64,000 bases of DNA, from NCBI RefSeq assembly GCF_024345225.1, contig NZ_BROD01000001.1:2490362-2554361 (forward strand), read 5' to 3'. A program made the translations under genes and the position numbers. Below, in pieces: positions 46,311 to 55,359 of this stretch. The notes beneath the pieces are model-generated. The model saw only the letters and a list, made by a program, of their open reading frames with translations. It was not told the DNA's origin and ran no database searches. This stretch comes from Clostridium sp. TW13. Lineage in GTDB: Bacteria > Bacillota > Clostridia > Clostridiales > Clostridiaceae. Positions within the stretch are counted from its first letter, which is position 1; every line of letters starts with the position of its first letter.

Positions 46311-47456
46311 CTACTTTATTTCTAGGAATTCTTCTATAGGCAACATTGCTGCTCCTAATAGATAAGATTCAGTAAAATCTGCCACCTTTATATTACAATT
46401 ACTTTCGTTTGTGAAAAGATTGTCCTTGTAAATAAACTTTCTTAAATCATCCATATTATCTTTAAGTAAATCATTAATGTCTCCACCGATAATTACACTA
46501 TTAGGATCTAAAATCATTATTAAATTTGATATTCCAAGGGCTAAATTCTTTAAGTATTTATGTAATATGCCTATTGCTAAATCATCTTTACTTAAGTACT
46601 TTTGCTCAAAATCATCTATATCTAAAATTTTAATTTTGGCAGCTTCATTATAACCCTCTACTAAAGCATTTTTAGAAACATATCCTTCTAAGCATCCTCT
46701 GGAACCACATTTACACTGCTTACCATCAATCTCTATTTTCATATGTCCCATTTCACCTGAAGCATTATTATTACCACGATAAATCTTACCGTTTATTACT
46801 ATACCGAGACCTAAGCCATCTGTAATTGATACATATAGCAAATTGTCTTGAACATGTTTCTTATCTAAAAACTCATAAAAAGCTGATAGATTTGCTTCAT
46901 TATCTACATATATAGGAGTATTCAAATACTCAAAATGCTGCTTTAAGTCAAAGCTTTTTATTCCAAGGAAATAACAATATTTTATTACTCCCGTATCTGA
47001 ATCCACTATACCAGGAATGGAAAAACCAATTCCTAATAGCTTATCTGTACTAATATTTTTTTCCTTTAACATTTGTTCTATATTTTCTTTAATAAGGTTT
47101 ATGATATTTTCCATACCCTCATTGTTATGTCTAACCCTCATGCTTTCTACTATCTTCTTTTTTAAATTTACTAGGGATATTTTAATGTGTTTAGGTGTTA
47201 AAGCTACGCCCATAGAATATCTGCAATTTTCATCTATTCTAATTGCTATTGCTTTTCTACCTCCAGTAGACTCTACAGATCTCACATCTTCTACTATTGC
47301 TTCTTCTTTTAACTCATTTATATTAGTAGAAACTGTTGTTATGCTTATGTCCAGTTCTCTAGAGATATCTAGTTTGGTAATCTCATTTTCCTCAAGCAAT
47401 AACTTTATAATTCTCTTTCTATTTGTTTCTTTTATTTTGCTGTGATTTATTTTCAT
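46311..47456 (-). CDS. xylR: ROK-family repressor XylR
   Basis: 381 residues. An N-terminal winged helix-turn-helix (about 10-65: EITKLDISRELDISITTVST) is joined to a ROK sugar-kinase-like domain with zinc motif CKCGSRGCLEGYVS, glycine-rich SITDGLGLGIVINGKIYRG and NASGEMGHMKIE. XylR proteins of this type bind xylose and release pentose operons. It stands between xylB and tal in the same direction. I could not identify a certain XylR operator in the gaps of this operon. Confidence 0.9.
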   Translation of the reverse strand: MKINHSKIKETNRKRIIKLLLEENEITKLDISRELDISITTVSTNINELKEEAIVEDVRSVESTGGRKAIAIRIDENCRYSMGVALTPKHIKISLVNLKKKIVESMRVRHNNEGMENIINLIKENIEQMLKEKNISTDKLLGIGFSIPGIVDSDTGVIKYCYFLGIKSFDLKQHFEYLNTPIYVDNEANLSAFYEFLDKKHVQDNLLYVSITDGLGLGIVINGKIYRGNNNASGEMGHMKIEIDGKQCKCGSRGCLEGYVSKNALVEGYNEAAKIKILDIDDFEQKYLSKDDLAIGILHKYLKNLALGISNLIMILDPNSVIIGGDINDLLKDNMDDLRKFIYKDNLFTNESNCNIKVADFTESYLLGAAMLPIEEFLEIK

Positions 47457-47553
47457 AAAAATTTATCTGCTCCTTTAACAATTTACAATGTACAATTTTA
47501 ATATAAACATTTTCCAAGAATTTATTTTATTATATTGTACCTTATAAATTGGA

Positions 47554-47591
47554 GGTTTTGAATAAATCAGCATAACCAAGTATTCAAAACC
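47554..47591 (-). terminator. inverted repeat after xylB
   Basis: Arms GGTTTTGAATA and TATTCAAAACC in the 155-base xylB-xylR gap, about 20 bases after the xylB stop. There is no T-run, so it is a weak terminator, processing site or operator. Confidence 0.4.
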
Positions 47592-47611
47592 ATCTTCAAT
47601 TTTAGGAAATT

Positions 47612-49117
47612 TTATATATCTTTAATCCTAGGATATGCTGAATTATAAACTTCATAAGTTTTTTCATAAACTTCTTTTAATTCTGGATTTGGATTTACTA
47701 CATTATCCCCACCCTTTACTATTTTGTTGCAAGCATCTTCTACTGATTCATAGATTCCTGCACCAACTCCAGCAAGTATAGCAACACCAAGTGCTGGTCC
47801 TTCTGAAGCCTTTATTGTGGTCAATTTATATTGGAATATGTCAGAAAGAATTTGTCTCCAAACTTCACTTTCTGCTCCACCACCACTGATTCTTATATCA
47901 TCTATCTTAATTTTCATATCTTCTATGATATCAAGACAATTTTTCAAACTGAAGCTTACACCTTCAAGAACACTACGTACAAAATCATCATGATTATTCA
48001 TTAGTGTTACTCCTAAGAAAGCTCCCTTTACATTTGGATCAAGATGAGGTGTTCTTTCTCCCATTAAGTATGGTAAGTAAACCACTCCATTTGAACCCGG
48101 CTTAGATTTTGCTGCCTTTTCTGTTAATAAGTCGTAGATATTAACATCTGAAGTCTTACAATCTTCAACTTCCTTTGCACAGAATGTTCTCTTGAACCAG
48201 TTTAAAGATAATCCTGCTCCTTGAGTAACCCCCATGATGTGCCATTTTCCTGGTACAGCATGACATAAAGTATGAACTCTTCCATCCTTATCAAACTTAG
48301 GTGTATCAGTTGATGCAAATACAACTCCAGAAGTTCCTATAACTGTTGAGATTACACCTTCATTAACTATACCATTTCCAATAGCTCCAGCAGCTTGATC
48401 TCCAGCTCCACCTACTACAGGTGTATCCACAGCAAGTTTTGTTAGCTCAGCAGCTTCCTTTGTAACGTGTCCACTAACTACTACTGATTCGTAAACATCA
48501 GCTAATATATTCTTATCGATGCCTAAATCTTTAAGTAATTCATCACTCCAATTTCTAGAGTTTATATCTAGCATTTGCATACCACTAGCATCTGATACTT
48601 CAGTTGCAAATACATTTGTTAATCTATATCTGATATAGTCTTTGGGAAGAAGTACTTTATAAATCTTCTTATAGTTTTCAGGTTCATTATTTCTAACCCA
48701 TAATAATTTTGAAAGAGTAAAACCAGTTAATGCTGGATTTCCTGTAATTGCAATTAGTCTTTCTTTTCCTATGGTTTCTGTTATGTAATCACATTCCTTT
48801 TCAGTTCTTTGATCACACCATATTATAGAATTTCTGATTACTTCATGATTCTTATCTAATAAGACAAGGCCATGCATTTGTCCACTTAATCCAATTCCTT
48901 TTATATCTGAAGCTTGTACACCACTTTTTTCTATAACGGTCTTAATACCAATCACACAAGCTTGCCACCAATCTTCTGGATTTTGTTCTGCCCATCCTAT
49001 TTGTGGTTGAAACAAATCATATCCATAAGTAGCAGTTTCTATTGTATTACCATTCTCATCAAATAATGCAGTTTTTGTACCGGAAGTTCCGATGTCTAAA
49101 CCTAATAAATATCTCAC
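47612..49117 (-). CDS. xylB: xylulokinase
   Basis: 501 residues, GTG start behind AGGGGG. FGGY-kinase features: YLLGLDIGTSGTKTALFDEN, PQIGWAEQNPEDWWQA, GIGLSGQMHGLVLLD (typical of xylulokinase), SIIWCDQRTEKEC and GGAGDQAAGAIGNGIV, plus RISGGGAESEVWRQILSDIF at the C-terminus. It phosphorylates D-xylulose with ATP. First gene of the pentose operon. The 230-base upstream gap should contain the main promoter, but I see no confident boxes. Confidence 0.95.
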   Translation of the reverse strand: MRYLLGLDIGTSGTKTALFDENGNTIETATYGYDLFQPQIGWAEQNPEDWWQACVIGIKTVIEKSGVQASDIKGIGLSGQMHGLVLLDKNHEVIRNSIIWCDQRTEKECDYITETIGKERLIAITGNPALTGFTLSKLLWVRNNEPENYKKIYKVLLPKDYIRYRLTNVFATEVSDASGMQMLDINSRNWSDELLKDLGIDKNILADVYESVVVSGHVTKEAAELTKLAVDTPVVGGAGDQAAGAIGNGIVNEGVISTVIGTSGVVFASTDTPKFDKDGRVHTLCHAVPGKWHIMGVTQGAGLSLNWFKRTFCAKEVEDCKTSDVNIYDLLTEKAAKSKPGSNGVVYLPYLMGERTPHLDPNVKGAFLGVTLMNNHDDFVRSVLEGVSFSLKNCLDIIEDMKIKIDDIRISGGGAESEVWRQILSDIFQYKLTTIKASEGPALGVAILAGVGAGIYESVEDACNKIVKGGDNVVNPNPELKEVYEKTYEVYNSAYPRIKDI

Positions 49118-49311
49118 TATTAATCCCCCTATCAGCTTGGAATTTTTAATTATAAAATTAATTCACTTCTCCAAAAGCTTGTCTTAAATCTTATTAAAAA
49201 ACTTTTTACTTCAATTAAAAAAATACTTTTTAAAATTCATTTAATAAGTTTATTTTACTCATCAAATCAATCTTCGTCAATAGAAAATTGAAAACTTTTT
49301 CATGATTTAAC

Positions 49312-49341
49312 AAAGAAAAAAAGTGCCCATTAATGGACACT
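49312..49341 (-). terminator. terminator of the GNAT/DUF2156 operon
   Basis: Arms AGTGCCCAT / ATGGACACT (one mismatch) followed by TTTTTTTCTTT on the minus strand, directly after the DUF2156 stop. Confidence 0.8.
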
Positions 49342-49347
49342 CCTAAT

Positions 49348-50325
49348 TTAAATATATACACAATACTTTTTTTCTAATTTTACAGGATTATAGGATTTCT
49401 TTGCTTTGCGTAACCCTTCAATCCCTAAATCCTGCTCCCTATTTATATATTTTGAATCACTAAAATAATTATCTACAAAGGTTTTGTTTATAAAGGAATA
49501 TATGCCTTTTACATCAGGTAATCCTTTTTCAACATGAATAATAGCCATATCATTGTTAGTGCTTTCTCCAATAGTAAACGCAGCTAACTTCCCCTCTACG
49601 TATACTGCCATTCCTTTTAAATTAAGATCATCCATATAATTTATTATTTCTTTTATGCCTTCTGATTCATAATTTAAATTTTCATCTGTTTCATCTTTTT
49701 CTTGTAACCAAAGTTTTAAAGCTTCAAGACAATCTTCTTTTACTGTGAATTCAGAAATATCTTTTACTTCATAACTGTAATTTTTAATAAAATAATTATA
49801 GTGATTTTTCTTTCCATGAAGCTTTTTTCCAGATAGACTGGCTAAGGAATCTTGTGTATATATATAATCAAAATTATCTATATCTTCAACTATTAAAATT
49901 TCTTGTTTATATATTTCTTTAAGTTCATTTAAAAATGGTTCTTCAATATCTTTAAAAAGATATTTCAAATTATTCTTTTCCTTATAATCTTGTAATTTAT
50001 CAATAATACATTTTAAGTCTTCTTTGTTATACCCCAATGGTTGCATAAAATAATAATTTCCTTCAAAATCTTTTTTCTTGATAATTAATGAATCGTTATA
50101 AACAGTGTATCTAATATCACAGCCTTTTCTCCATAAAACAAGATTCGCAAAAGAATATTCACAAGTAACAAATTTATATTGAGATAAATACTTAATAAAA
50201 ATTTCTTTATCTTGCATTGTTAACGGCTTAAAAGTGAGCTCTTTTTCATCAATATTATAAGATCTGCTATAAATATCTGCACTTCTTTGCTCAAACATAA
50301 TACACTCCATACTTACATTCTCCAT
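49348..50325 (-). CDS. DUF2156 (GNAT-fold) protein
   Basis: Up to 325 residues. FKPLTMQDKEIFIKYLSQYK, TCEYSFANLVLWRKG and YFMQPLGYN are typical of DUF2156, the domain also found at the C-terminus of the lysyl-phosphatidylglycerol synthase MprF. The fold is a double GNAT, so an acyl or aminoacyl transfer to a lipid or peptide is possible; substrate unknown. It overlaps the end of the upstream GNAT gene by 13 bases. Starts at 50325, 50310 or 50298 are all possible; the last has GGAG six bases before it. Confidence 0.8.
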   Translation of the reverse strand: MENVSMECIMFEQRSADIYSRSYNIDEKELTFKPLTMQDKEIFIKYLSQYKFVTCEYSFANLVLWRKGCDIRYTVYNDSLIIKKKDFEGNYYFMQPLGYNKEDLKCIIDKLQDYKEKNNLKYLFKDIEEPFLNELKEIYKQEILIVEDIDNFDYIYTQDSLASLSGKKLHGKKNHYNYFIKNYSYEVKDISEFTVKEDCLEALKLWLQEKDETDENLNYESEGIKEIINYMDDLNLKGMAVYVEGKLAAFTIGESTNNDMAIIHVEKGLPDVKGIYSFINKTFVDNYFSDSKYINREQDLGIEGLRKAKKSYNPVKLEKKYCVYI

Positions 50326-50858
50326 TCGCTTCTTAAGATTCCGTATAGATACATATCAAACCTGATACCGTCTCTATGGATAAATTCTCTATATACTCCT
50401 TCTTTTTTAAACCCTAAACTTTCGTATAAATTTAAAGCAGGAGTATTATAGGATAATACATTTAGTTGTATTCTGTGCAAATTTAACTCATTAAATCCAA
50501 ATTGCATTGTGAGAGCTAAAGCTTCTTTTCCAAGACCCTTTCCTCTAAAAGATTTATCTCCTATCCCAATATAAATTACTGCTGTCCCATTATTCCATAA
50601 TATGTTCTCAAAGCCTGTTACGCCAATTAAAGTTTCATCAATATTGCTTCTAATTGCAAATATATATTTATCATGAGCTTGCGTTATTTCATGTAGCATC
50701 TCATGAAGCTCCTTCTTTGACTTAGGAACTGCTGAAACCATGTCGTAAAATCTCAAAAATTCTATATCATTGTACCATTGTTCTAACTTAGCTATATCCT
50801 CTTCCCTCAATGCTGTTAATTTTACATTTTGTCCTTTTAGTAAATTACTTCTAATCAT
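50313..50858 (-). CDS. GNAT family N-acetyltransferase (RimJ/RimL-like)
   Basis: 181 residues. Family features: LTALREEDIAKLEQWYND, LIGVTGFENILWNNGTAVIY, the acetyl-CoA loop IGDKSFRGKGLGKEALALT and NLHRIQLNVLSYNTPALNLY, followed by ESLGFKKEGVYRE. It acetylates an amino group; RimL-like members act on protein N-termini or small amines. Overlaps and is translationally coupled to the DUF2156 gene. Confidence 0.9.
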   Translation of the reverse strand: MIRSNLLKGQNVKLTALREEDIAKLEQWYNDIEFLRFYDMVSAVPKSKKELHEMLHEITQAHDKYIFAIRSNIDETLIGVTGFENILWNNGTAVIYIGIGDKSFRGKGLGKEALALTMQFGFNELNLHRIQLNVLSYNTPALNLYESLGFKKEGVYREFIHRDGIRFDMYLYGILRSEWRM

Positions 50859-50974
50859 TCATAATTCTCCTTTGTGCATTACAAGTTGTCTTGCAAATAA
50901 AAACATTTCTAACTTATATAATAACATTAATAATTCTTTTCATTTAATTAGTATTATTATATACTTACAAATAA

Positions 50975-51017
50975 AATATTTCAATCAATTTAATAGAATT
51001 CAATTGATTGAAATATT
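50975..51017 (-). terminator. perfect 16-bp-stem hairpin after the MerR pseudogene
   Basis: AATATTTCAATCAATT and AATTGATTGAAATATT, with an 11-base loop, followed by TTATTTG on the minus strand. Confidence 0.7.
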
Positions 51018-51027
51018 ACTTATGGTT

Positions 51028-51417
51028 TTATTCATCATCTTCATTTCTCAATTTCTCTTCTTTTGCTAGCATCCGTTCTTCATATCCATCTATTTTTTTA
51101 TCTAGACGTTCTAAGGTTTCTTGCATTTCTTTAATTTTTCCACCAATCTTACCACGTTGTTCTACTAAAGGTTCTTTTCGAGCTTGAATTGTAGAACTTC
51201 CTTGTCTTACCATGGTTACATACTCTATTAACGCTTCAATAGAAAGACCTGCCCCACGCATACATTTCATAAAATGAACCCAATTACAATCTTCTTCCGT
51301 ATAATCCCTTATACCACTTGCATTTCAATTTACTGGTGGAATCAAACCAATTCGTTCATAATATCTAAGAGTATCTGCTGATATATCATATTTTTTACTT
51401 ACTTCTGTAATAGTCAT
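51028..51417 (-). pseudogene. MerR-family regulator interrupted by an in-frame TGA
   Basis: Reading from the ATG at 51417 (GGAGG upstream) gives MTITEVSKKYDISADTLRYY, ERIGLIPPVN, then TGA at 51325-51327 (codon 31), then NASGIRDYTEEDCNWVHFMK in the same frame to a normal C-terminal dimerisation helix. Intact relatives read Arg at this point, so one AGA-to-TGA (or CGA-to-TGA) change explains it. The rest is uninterrupted, so the mutation is recent or is a sequencing error. Its MerR promoter is intact. The 80 residues after the stop lack the DNA-binding half. Confidence 0.9.
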
Positions 51418-51478
51418 AGAAAAAGCCTCCTCAAAAATATCATCTATAATCTTCTATATATTTCTTTGACATATATAT

Positions 51479-51509
51479 ACCCTATCACTTAGAGTTAACT
51501 CCAAGTCAA
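51479..51509 (-). promoter_or_regulatory. MerR-type promoter of the pseudogene
   Basis: -35 TTGACT (51504-51509), 19-bp spacer TGGAGTTAACTCTAAGTGA with a dyad centred on GTTAAC, -10 TAGGGT (51479-51484). It is 62 bases before the ATG. The sequence closely matches the site at 58971-59001. Confidence 0.8.
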
Positions 51510-51677
51510 GTAATTTTCCTATAATTTAATACTTCCAATCTATCCTTTAATAATCCCTCAACTTGCATTTAATGCTTACCACTTCATGTTCTTAGTATAC
51601 TCAATAAAGTTAATTTAAAATTAGTATATTGTACGTTTAATACCTTAGCACCTAAAGTCAAGTTTTTAATAAAATAT

Positions 51678-51727
51678 AGAAGTACTATAATCAACAAAAT
51701 GATTACAATACTTCTAATATAATTTTT
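51678..51727 (-). terminator. terminator of the GT39 gene
   Basis: AGAAGTA/TACTTCT arms with an inner AATCA/TGATT pair, just after the stop. The T-run is weak on the minus strand. Confidence 0.5.
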
Positions 51728-53878
51728 TTATTCAGTTGAACTTCCACTCAAATCATAAAGTTCAGAATTTCTTATGTTTCCACCTTGCACAAATCCTTGT
51801 CCTTTCAGTTCTTCATTCGAATTGTCAGTACTATTTATATTTTGATTGCTTTCAGTATTCTCCTTACCTTTAGTATCTGACCATAAACTCTTATCAACAA
51901 GCTTTCCATGTGATTTAGCCCAATTCATTATTGCACTGTTTCCATCTTCCTTGCTTGAATTCATACCACGTGTTCCCATACTATCAACTAATATATATCT
52001 AACTTCTCCATTCTTAACCATATTCTTAAATTGCTCTAAATTAATAATCTTATCACTGCCCATGAATCCACCAAGAGCCATAACTGAATCATCTGTATTA
52101 AGAATTATGCTTGAAGCGTTTCCTGAAGCTGATGCTGTTACAAGTAGGTATTTTTCATTAGTTTTATTTAATTCTAAGAAACTTATCAATTTTGATGTAT
52201 TGGGAGAAACTTCTCCTGCTAATCCCACCATAATTCCTCTTCCTTGAGCATTGGAACGATTATTTCTTGAAAGCTCCAATCCTGCTGATGGCATACTGCC
52301 TGACATCTTGTATACTAAAGTTGTTCCTGACCATACTGTTGGAGTAACCAACAAACCAATCATAGCCAAACTTACTAAAATTCTTCTAAAGTTTAAATCT
52401 TTTGATAAATCTTGTTTATTTTCAAGCTTATTAATAATTAATACTCCTGCACTTATAAAACTTAATGCTGCAACCAACATCATTAATAGTTTGGTAATAC
52501 TTGATGTCCTTAAATAATATGAAAGTATTATTAGCTGTAGTACTCCATCTACTATAAATGCAGCAGGTAAAAGGAAGGCTTTCCATGTATTTTCTTTATA
52601 AAAATCCCACATGTATTTTAATCCAATACCAACTAATGCTGCAATTGGAGCTGATAACATGGTTAGATAATATGGATGAAATAAACCTTTAGTAAAACTA
52701 AAATAAATTGATCCTGGTACAAGATAAGTTATCCAAAAAATCAATGATAATTTTCTTCCATTATCATAAGGTTTCTTTAATTTTTCTTTTATTATTCCTG
52801 CTACAAATCCAAATAGAGCAAATGGTAAAAGCCAGCTGATTTGATCTGCTAAAGATCCATTTGAAAATAATCTCGTTAAACCTGCTTTACCTCCACCCAT
52901 ACTATTTGACATACCACTTGGCATTTTTCCTAATTTGTCATCTTGCGTTCTATTGGTTATGCTACCTCTTTCATTATTGAAACCTTCTCTATTAAATCCA
53001 TTAGAACTCTTCATTTTTCTATCAGAGCCTGACATTTCTCCAAAATTAGGCATACTTTGTTCTCGGGTTGATTTTCCTCCAGATTTATTTGAATTATTTA
53101 ATCTTTCTATTCCATTGTGACCTACTATAAGTTGTATTTCTGAATTGTTTGAACTACTCCCTACATATGGTCTGCTTGATGCTGGAATCAAATCCACAAC
53201 AATTGCCCAAGATAATGATACAGCTATAAGTACCACAGTACAAACTGTAAGATTAATAATTCTTTTCTTCATTTCAATTTTTGATGCTATAAAGTATGTT
53301 ACATATATAGCTGGAATTATAAAATATGCTTCAAGCATCTTTACATTGAATCCAATTCCAACAAAAACTAAACTCAAAATCAAGTCTCTAAGTTTTCTAC
53401 TCTCAAGAGACTTAAATAGAAAGTAAGCAGAGATTAATAACACCATCACCAATTGATTATCTATAGTGTTATTCCTACTTGCTGCAACAAAAATTGGAGT
53501 CACTGCAATACATAAAGCTGAAACAAGTCCTGCTTTAGCTCCAAAGTATCTTTTTACTAAACAATATAAAATACCAACTGAAATAACTCCTGAAAGAGCT
53601 TGAGGGAATATAATGCTCCAGCTATTGAAGCCAAATACCTTAGCAGAAATAGCCTGCATCCAAAATCCTACAGGTGGTTTATCTATAGTTACATATCCAG
53701 TTGGATCAAAGGATACAAAAAAGAAGTTCTTAAAGCTGGTTAGCATGCTCTTTACCCCAGCTGAATAATACTCATTTGAATAACCCTCAATATTTAAATT
53801 AGTAAAATTAAGTATTGCAGATAATATCAAAATTGCTGTTAATGCAATCCTTTCTCTTGTTAACTTAAATTTTTTCAT
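51728..53878 (-). CDS. GT39-family membrane glycosyltransferase (YkcB/ArnT-like)
   Basis: 716 residues. The N-terminal part has about 12 membrane helices with the GT-C signature region NLNIEGYSNEYYSAGVKSML (the family's acidic DE pair reads NE here). FDPTGYVTIDKPPVGFWMQA is the typical second loop. A long polar insertion (about 235-330, Ser/Asn/Gly-rich) interrupts the helices, and an external domain of about 200 residues follows from about 510. Family members use polyprenyl-phosphate sugars to glycosylate proteins or lipids outside the membrane. No flippase or polyprenyl-sugar synthase gene is adjacent. Confidence 0.85.
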   Translation of the reverse strand: MKKFKLTRERIALTAILILSAILNFTNLNIEGYSNEYYSAGVKSMLTSFKNFFFVSFDPTGYVTIDKPPVGFWMQAISAKVFGFNSWSIIFPQALSGVISVGILYCLVKRYFGAKAGLVSALCIAVTPIFVAASRNNTIDNQLVMVLLISAYFLFKSLESRKLRDLILSLVFVGIGFNVKMLEAYFIIPAIYVTYFIASKIEMKKRIINLTVCTVVLIAVSLSWAIVVDLIPASSRPYVGSSSNNSEIQLIVGHNGIERLNNSNKSGGKSTREQSMPNFGEMSGSDRKMKSSNGFNREGFNNERGSITNRTQDDKLGKMPSGMSNSMGGGKAGLTRLFSNGSLADQISWLLPFALFGFVAGIIKEKLKKPYDNGRKLSLIFWITYLVPGSIYFSFTKGLFHPYYLTMLSAPIAALVGIGLKYMWDFYKENTWKAFLLPAAFIVDGVLQLIILSYYLRTSSITKLLMMLVAALSFISAGVLIINKLENKQDLSKDLNFRRILVSLAMIGLLVTPTVWSGTTLVYKMSGSMPSAGLELSRNNRSNAQGRGIMVGLAGEVSPNTSKLISFLELNKTNEKYLLVTASASGNASSIILNTDDSVMALGGFMGSDKIINLEQFKNMVKNGEVRYILVDSMGTRGMNSSKEDGNSAIMNWAKSHGKLVDKSLWSDTKGKENTESNQNINSTDNSNEELKGQGFVQGGNIRNSELYDLSGSSTE

Positions 53879-54062
53879 TATTTATAACTCCTCCTAATTC
53901 TAATATTAAAGTTTATAATTACATTTTCTTGCAATCTCATGGGTAAATTGTAATTTTCAAACCTTAAAGTTTCCTTAAGAGAATTATGAACTTTTTGTAA
54001 ATAGATAATTCAATAAATCTAACATTAAATTAAATCTACAAAAAAACTATCTTATAAGCATA

Positions 54063-54101
54063 AAAAATCGTAGAAATTATATTATTCTCTACGACTTTTT
54101 C
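54063..54101 (-). terminator. terminator of the patB-fliB operon
   Basis: AAAAATCGTAGA and TCTACGACTTTTT arms with an AT loop; on the minus strand it ends in GATTTTTTATG. It begins 14 bases after the fliB stop. Confidence 0.85.
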
Positions 54102-54115
54102 TTATATGTGATACA

Positions 54116-55312
54116 TTAATATATCATTGTTATTAAATGTCCCATAGTATTAACTCCTTTTTTACTCATATCATCGTATAGAGATTGAATAAAAGTATCA
54201 CTATGTTCCATTTCCCTTGATAAACTATACAACACGTCTACAATTTCATCATCTGTTAACTTCTCATTATTTTTATCCCAAGTGGCTAATAGAGACAGTT
54301 TAACTATAGAATAATTTATAATTAATTCAAATATTTCTATATCTAAATTTTTATTTATTAAGCTCTTCATGTATAAATTGTATAAGTTATACACTATATA
54401 ATTTTCCAATATATATTCTCTCATTTTAAAATATTTATCAAATTGTTCTTCCTTATAATTTAATGTTTTTTCTATATCTTCGCTTTTATCTAATAACATT
54501 TTTATGTTTTCAACTATTGCAGTAAGTTTCTTATTTCCCATTCCATGATTTTTCCCAAATTCAAAAATCATTAATACTAAATTAATTTTCAGTATTTTAT
54601 TTGGTTTTTCAATATCATCTAATGCTTTTAATAAACTCTCACTAATTAATTCGTTCTTTAACTCATCAATAAATATATCTTCATTACCTATTTCACCGTT
54701 ATTAATTCTAATTTGTATTCTATCACTTATTAATTTTATAATAATTAATCTCTTCCATATAGGAATTTCAGTGAATTGAGCTAAATCTATAGATAGATTT
54801 CTTCCTTCCCACACTAAATTATACAATTCATCATATTGTTTATTAACCATTAGGATAGTCTCATTTTTATTATACTTTATTTCATCATTCATTATAAAAT
54901 CTATCTTTTCATTTTTATCTACCAGCAACTGAGCTACGCTAGGGCATGATAATGATAAATTTCTTTCTGCTACCTCTCCATATAAGGTAACAATCCTCGG
55001 ATATGAAGTACATATATGGCATAAATGATCAGAACCCTTATTTATGTATAAGTCACAAAGTTTATTTTCATTTAATAACGGACATTTCATATTATTATCT
55101 AAAATAAACTCTGCAAATTCCTCATCATTTTCACTATTTTCAACTTTTCTAAGATTACTATTTAATCTATCTCCAAATTCATCTTGCATTTGCTCATATT
55201 TTTGATAGCTTGACTTATCTATTATAACTCTCCAACCAGTACAACAATTATCCTTGCATCTATCTCCTATACATTCAAAATTCTCATAATATGACGGTTC
55301 CAGTGTTTTCAT
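54116..55312 (-). CDS. fliB: FliB-type flagellin lysine-N-methylase
   Basis: 398 residues from the ATG at 55312, 7 bases after GGAGG (the frame opens ten codons earlier). The Cys-rich N-terminal cluster is typical: FECIGDRCKDNCCTGWRVII, CPLLNENKLCDLYI and LCHICTSYPRIV followed by LSLSCPSVAQLL. These cysteines are thought to bind a metal centre. FliB methylates lysines of flagellin. No flagellar gene is in the window, and other targets are possible. It starts 47 bases after the PatB-type lyase gene and is likely co-transcribed. Confidence 0.88.
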   Translation of the reverse strand: MKTLEPSYYENFECIGDRCKDNCCTGWRVIIDKSSYQKYEQMQDEFGDRLNSNLRKVENSENDEEFAEFILDNNMKCPLLNENKLCDLYINKGSDHLCHICTSYPRIVTLYGEVAERNLSLSCPSVAQLLVDKNEKIDFIMNDEIKYNKNETILMVNKQYDELYNLVWEGRNLSIDLAQFTEIPIWKRLIIIKLISDRIQIRINNGEIGNEDIFIDELKNELISESLLKALDDIEKPNKILKINLVLMIFEFGKNHGMGNKKLTAIVENIKMLLDKSEDIEKTLNYKEEQFDKYFKMREYILENYIVYNLYNLYMKSLINKNLDIEIFELIINYSIVKLSLLATWDKNNEKLTDDEIVDVLYSLSREMEHSDTFIQSLYDDMSKKGVNTMGHLITMIY

Positions 55313-55359
55313 TTTGCGCCTCCAAATAAGAAATATCTTCAAAAATTATATTGATTCTA

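Noticed and set aside
51028-51270. 80-residue frame read as an independent gene
   Set aside because: It is the C-terminal part of the interrupted MerR gene; its Met is internal to the family domain and has no ribosome site.
51325-51327. TGA as a selenocysteine codon
   Set aside because: The position is an Arg or polar residue in the DNA-binding wing of MerR proteins, with no selenoprotein context and no evident SECIS-like hairpin just after it.
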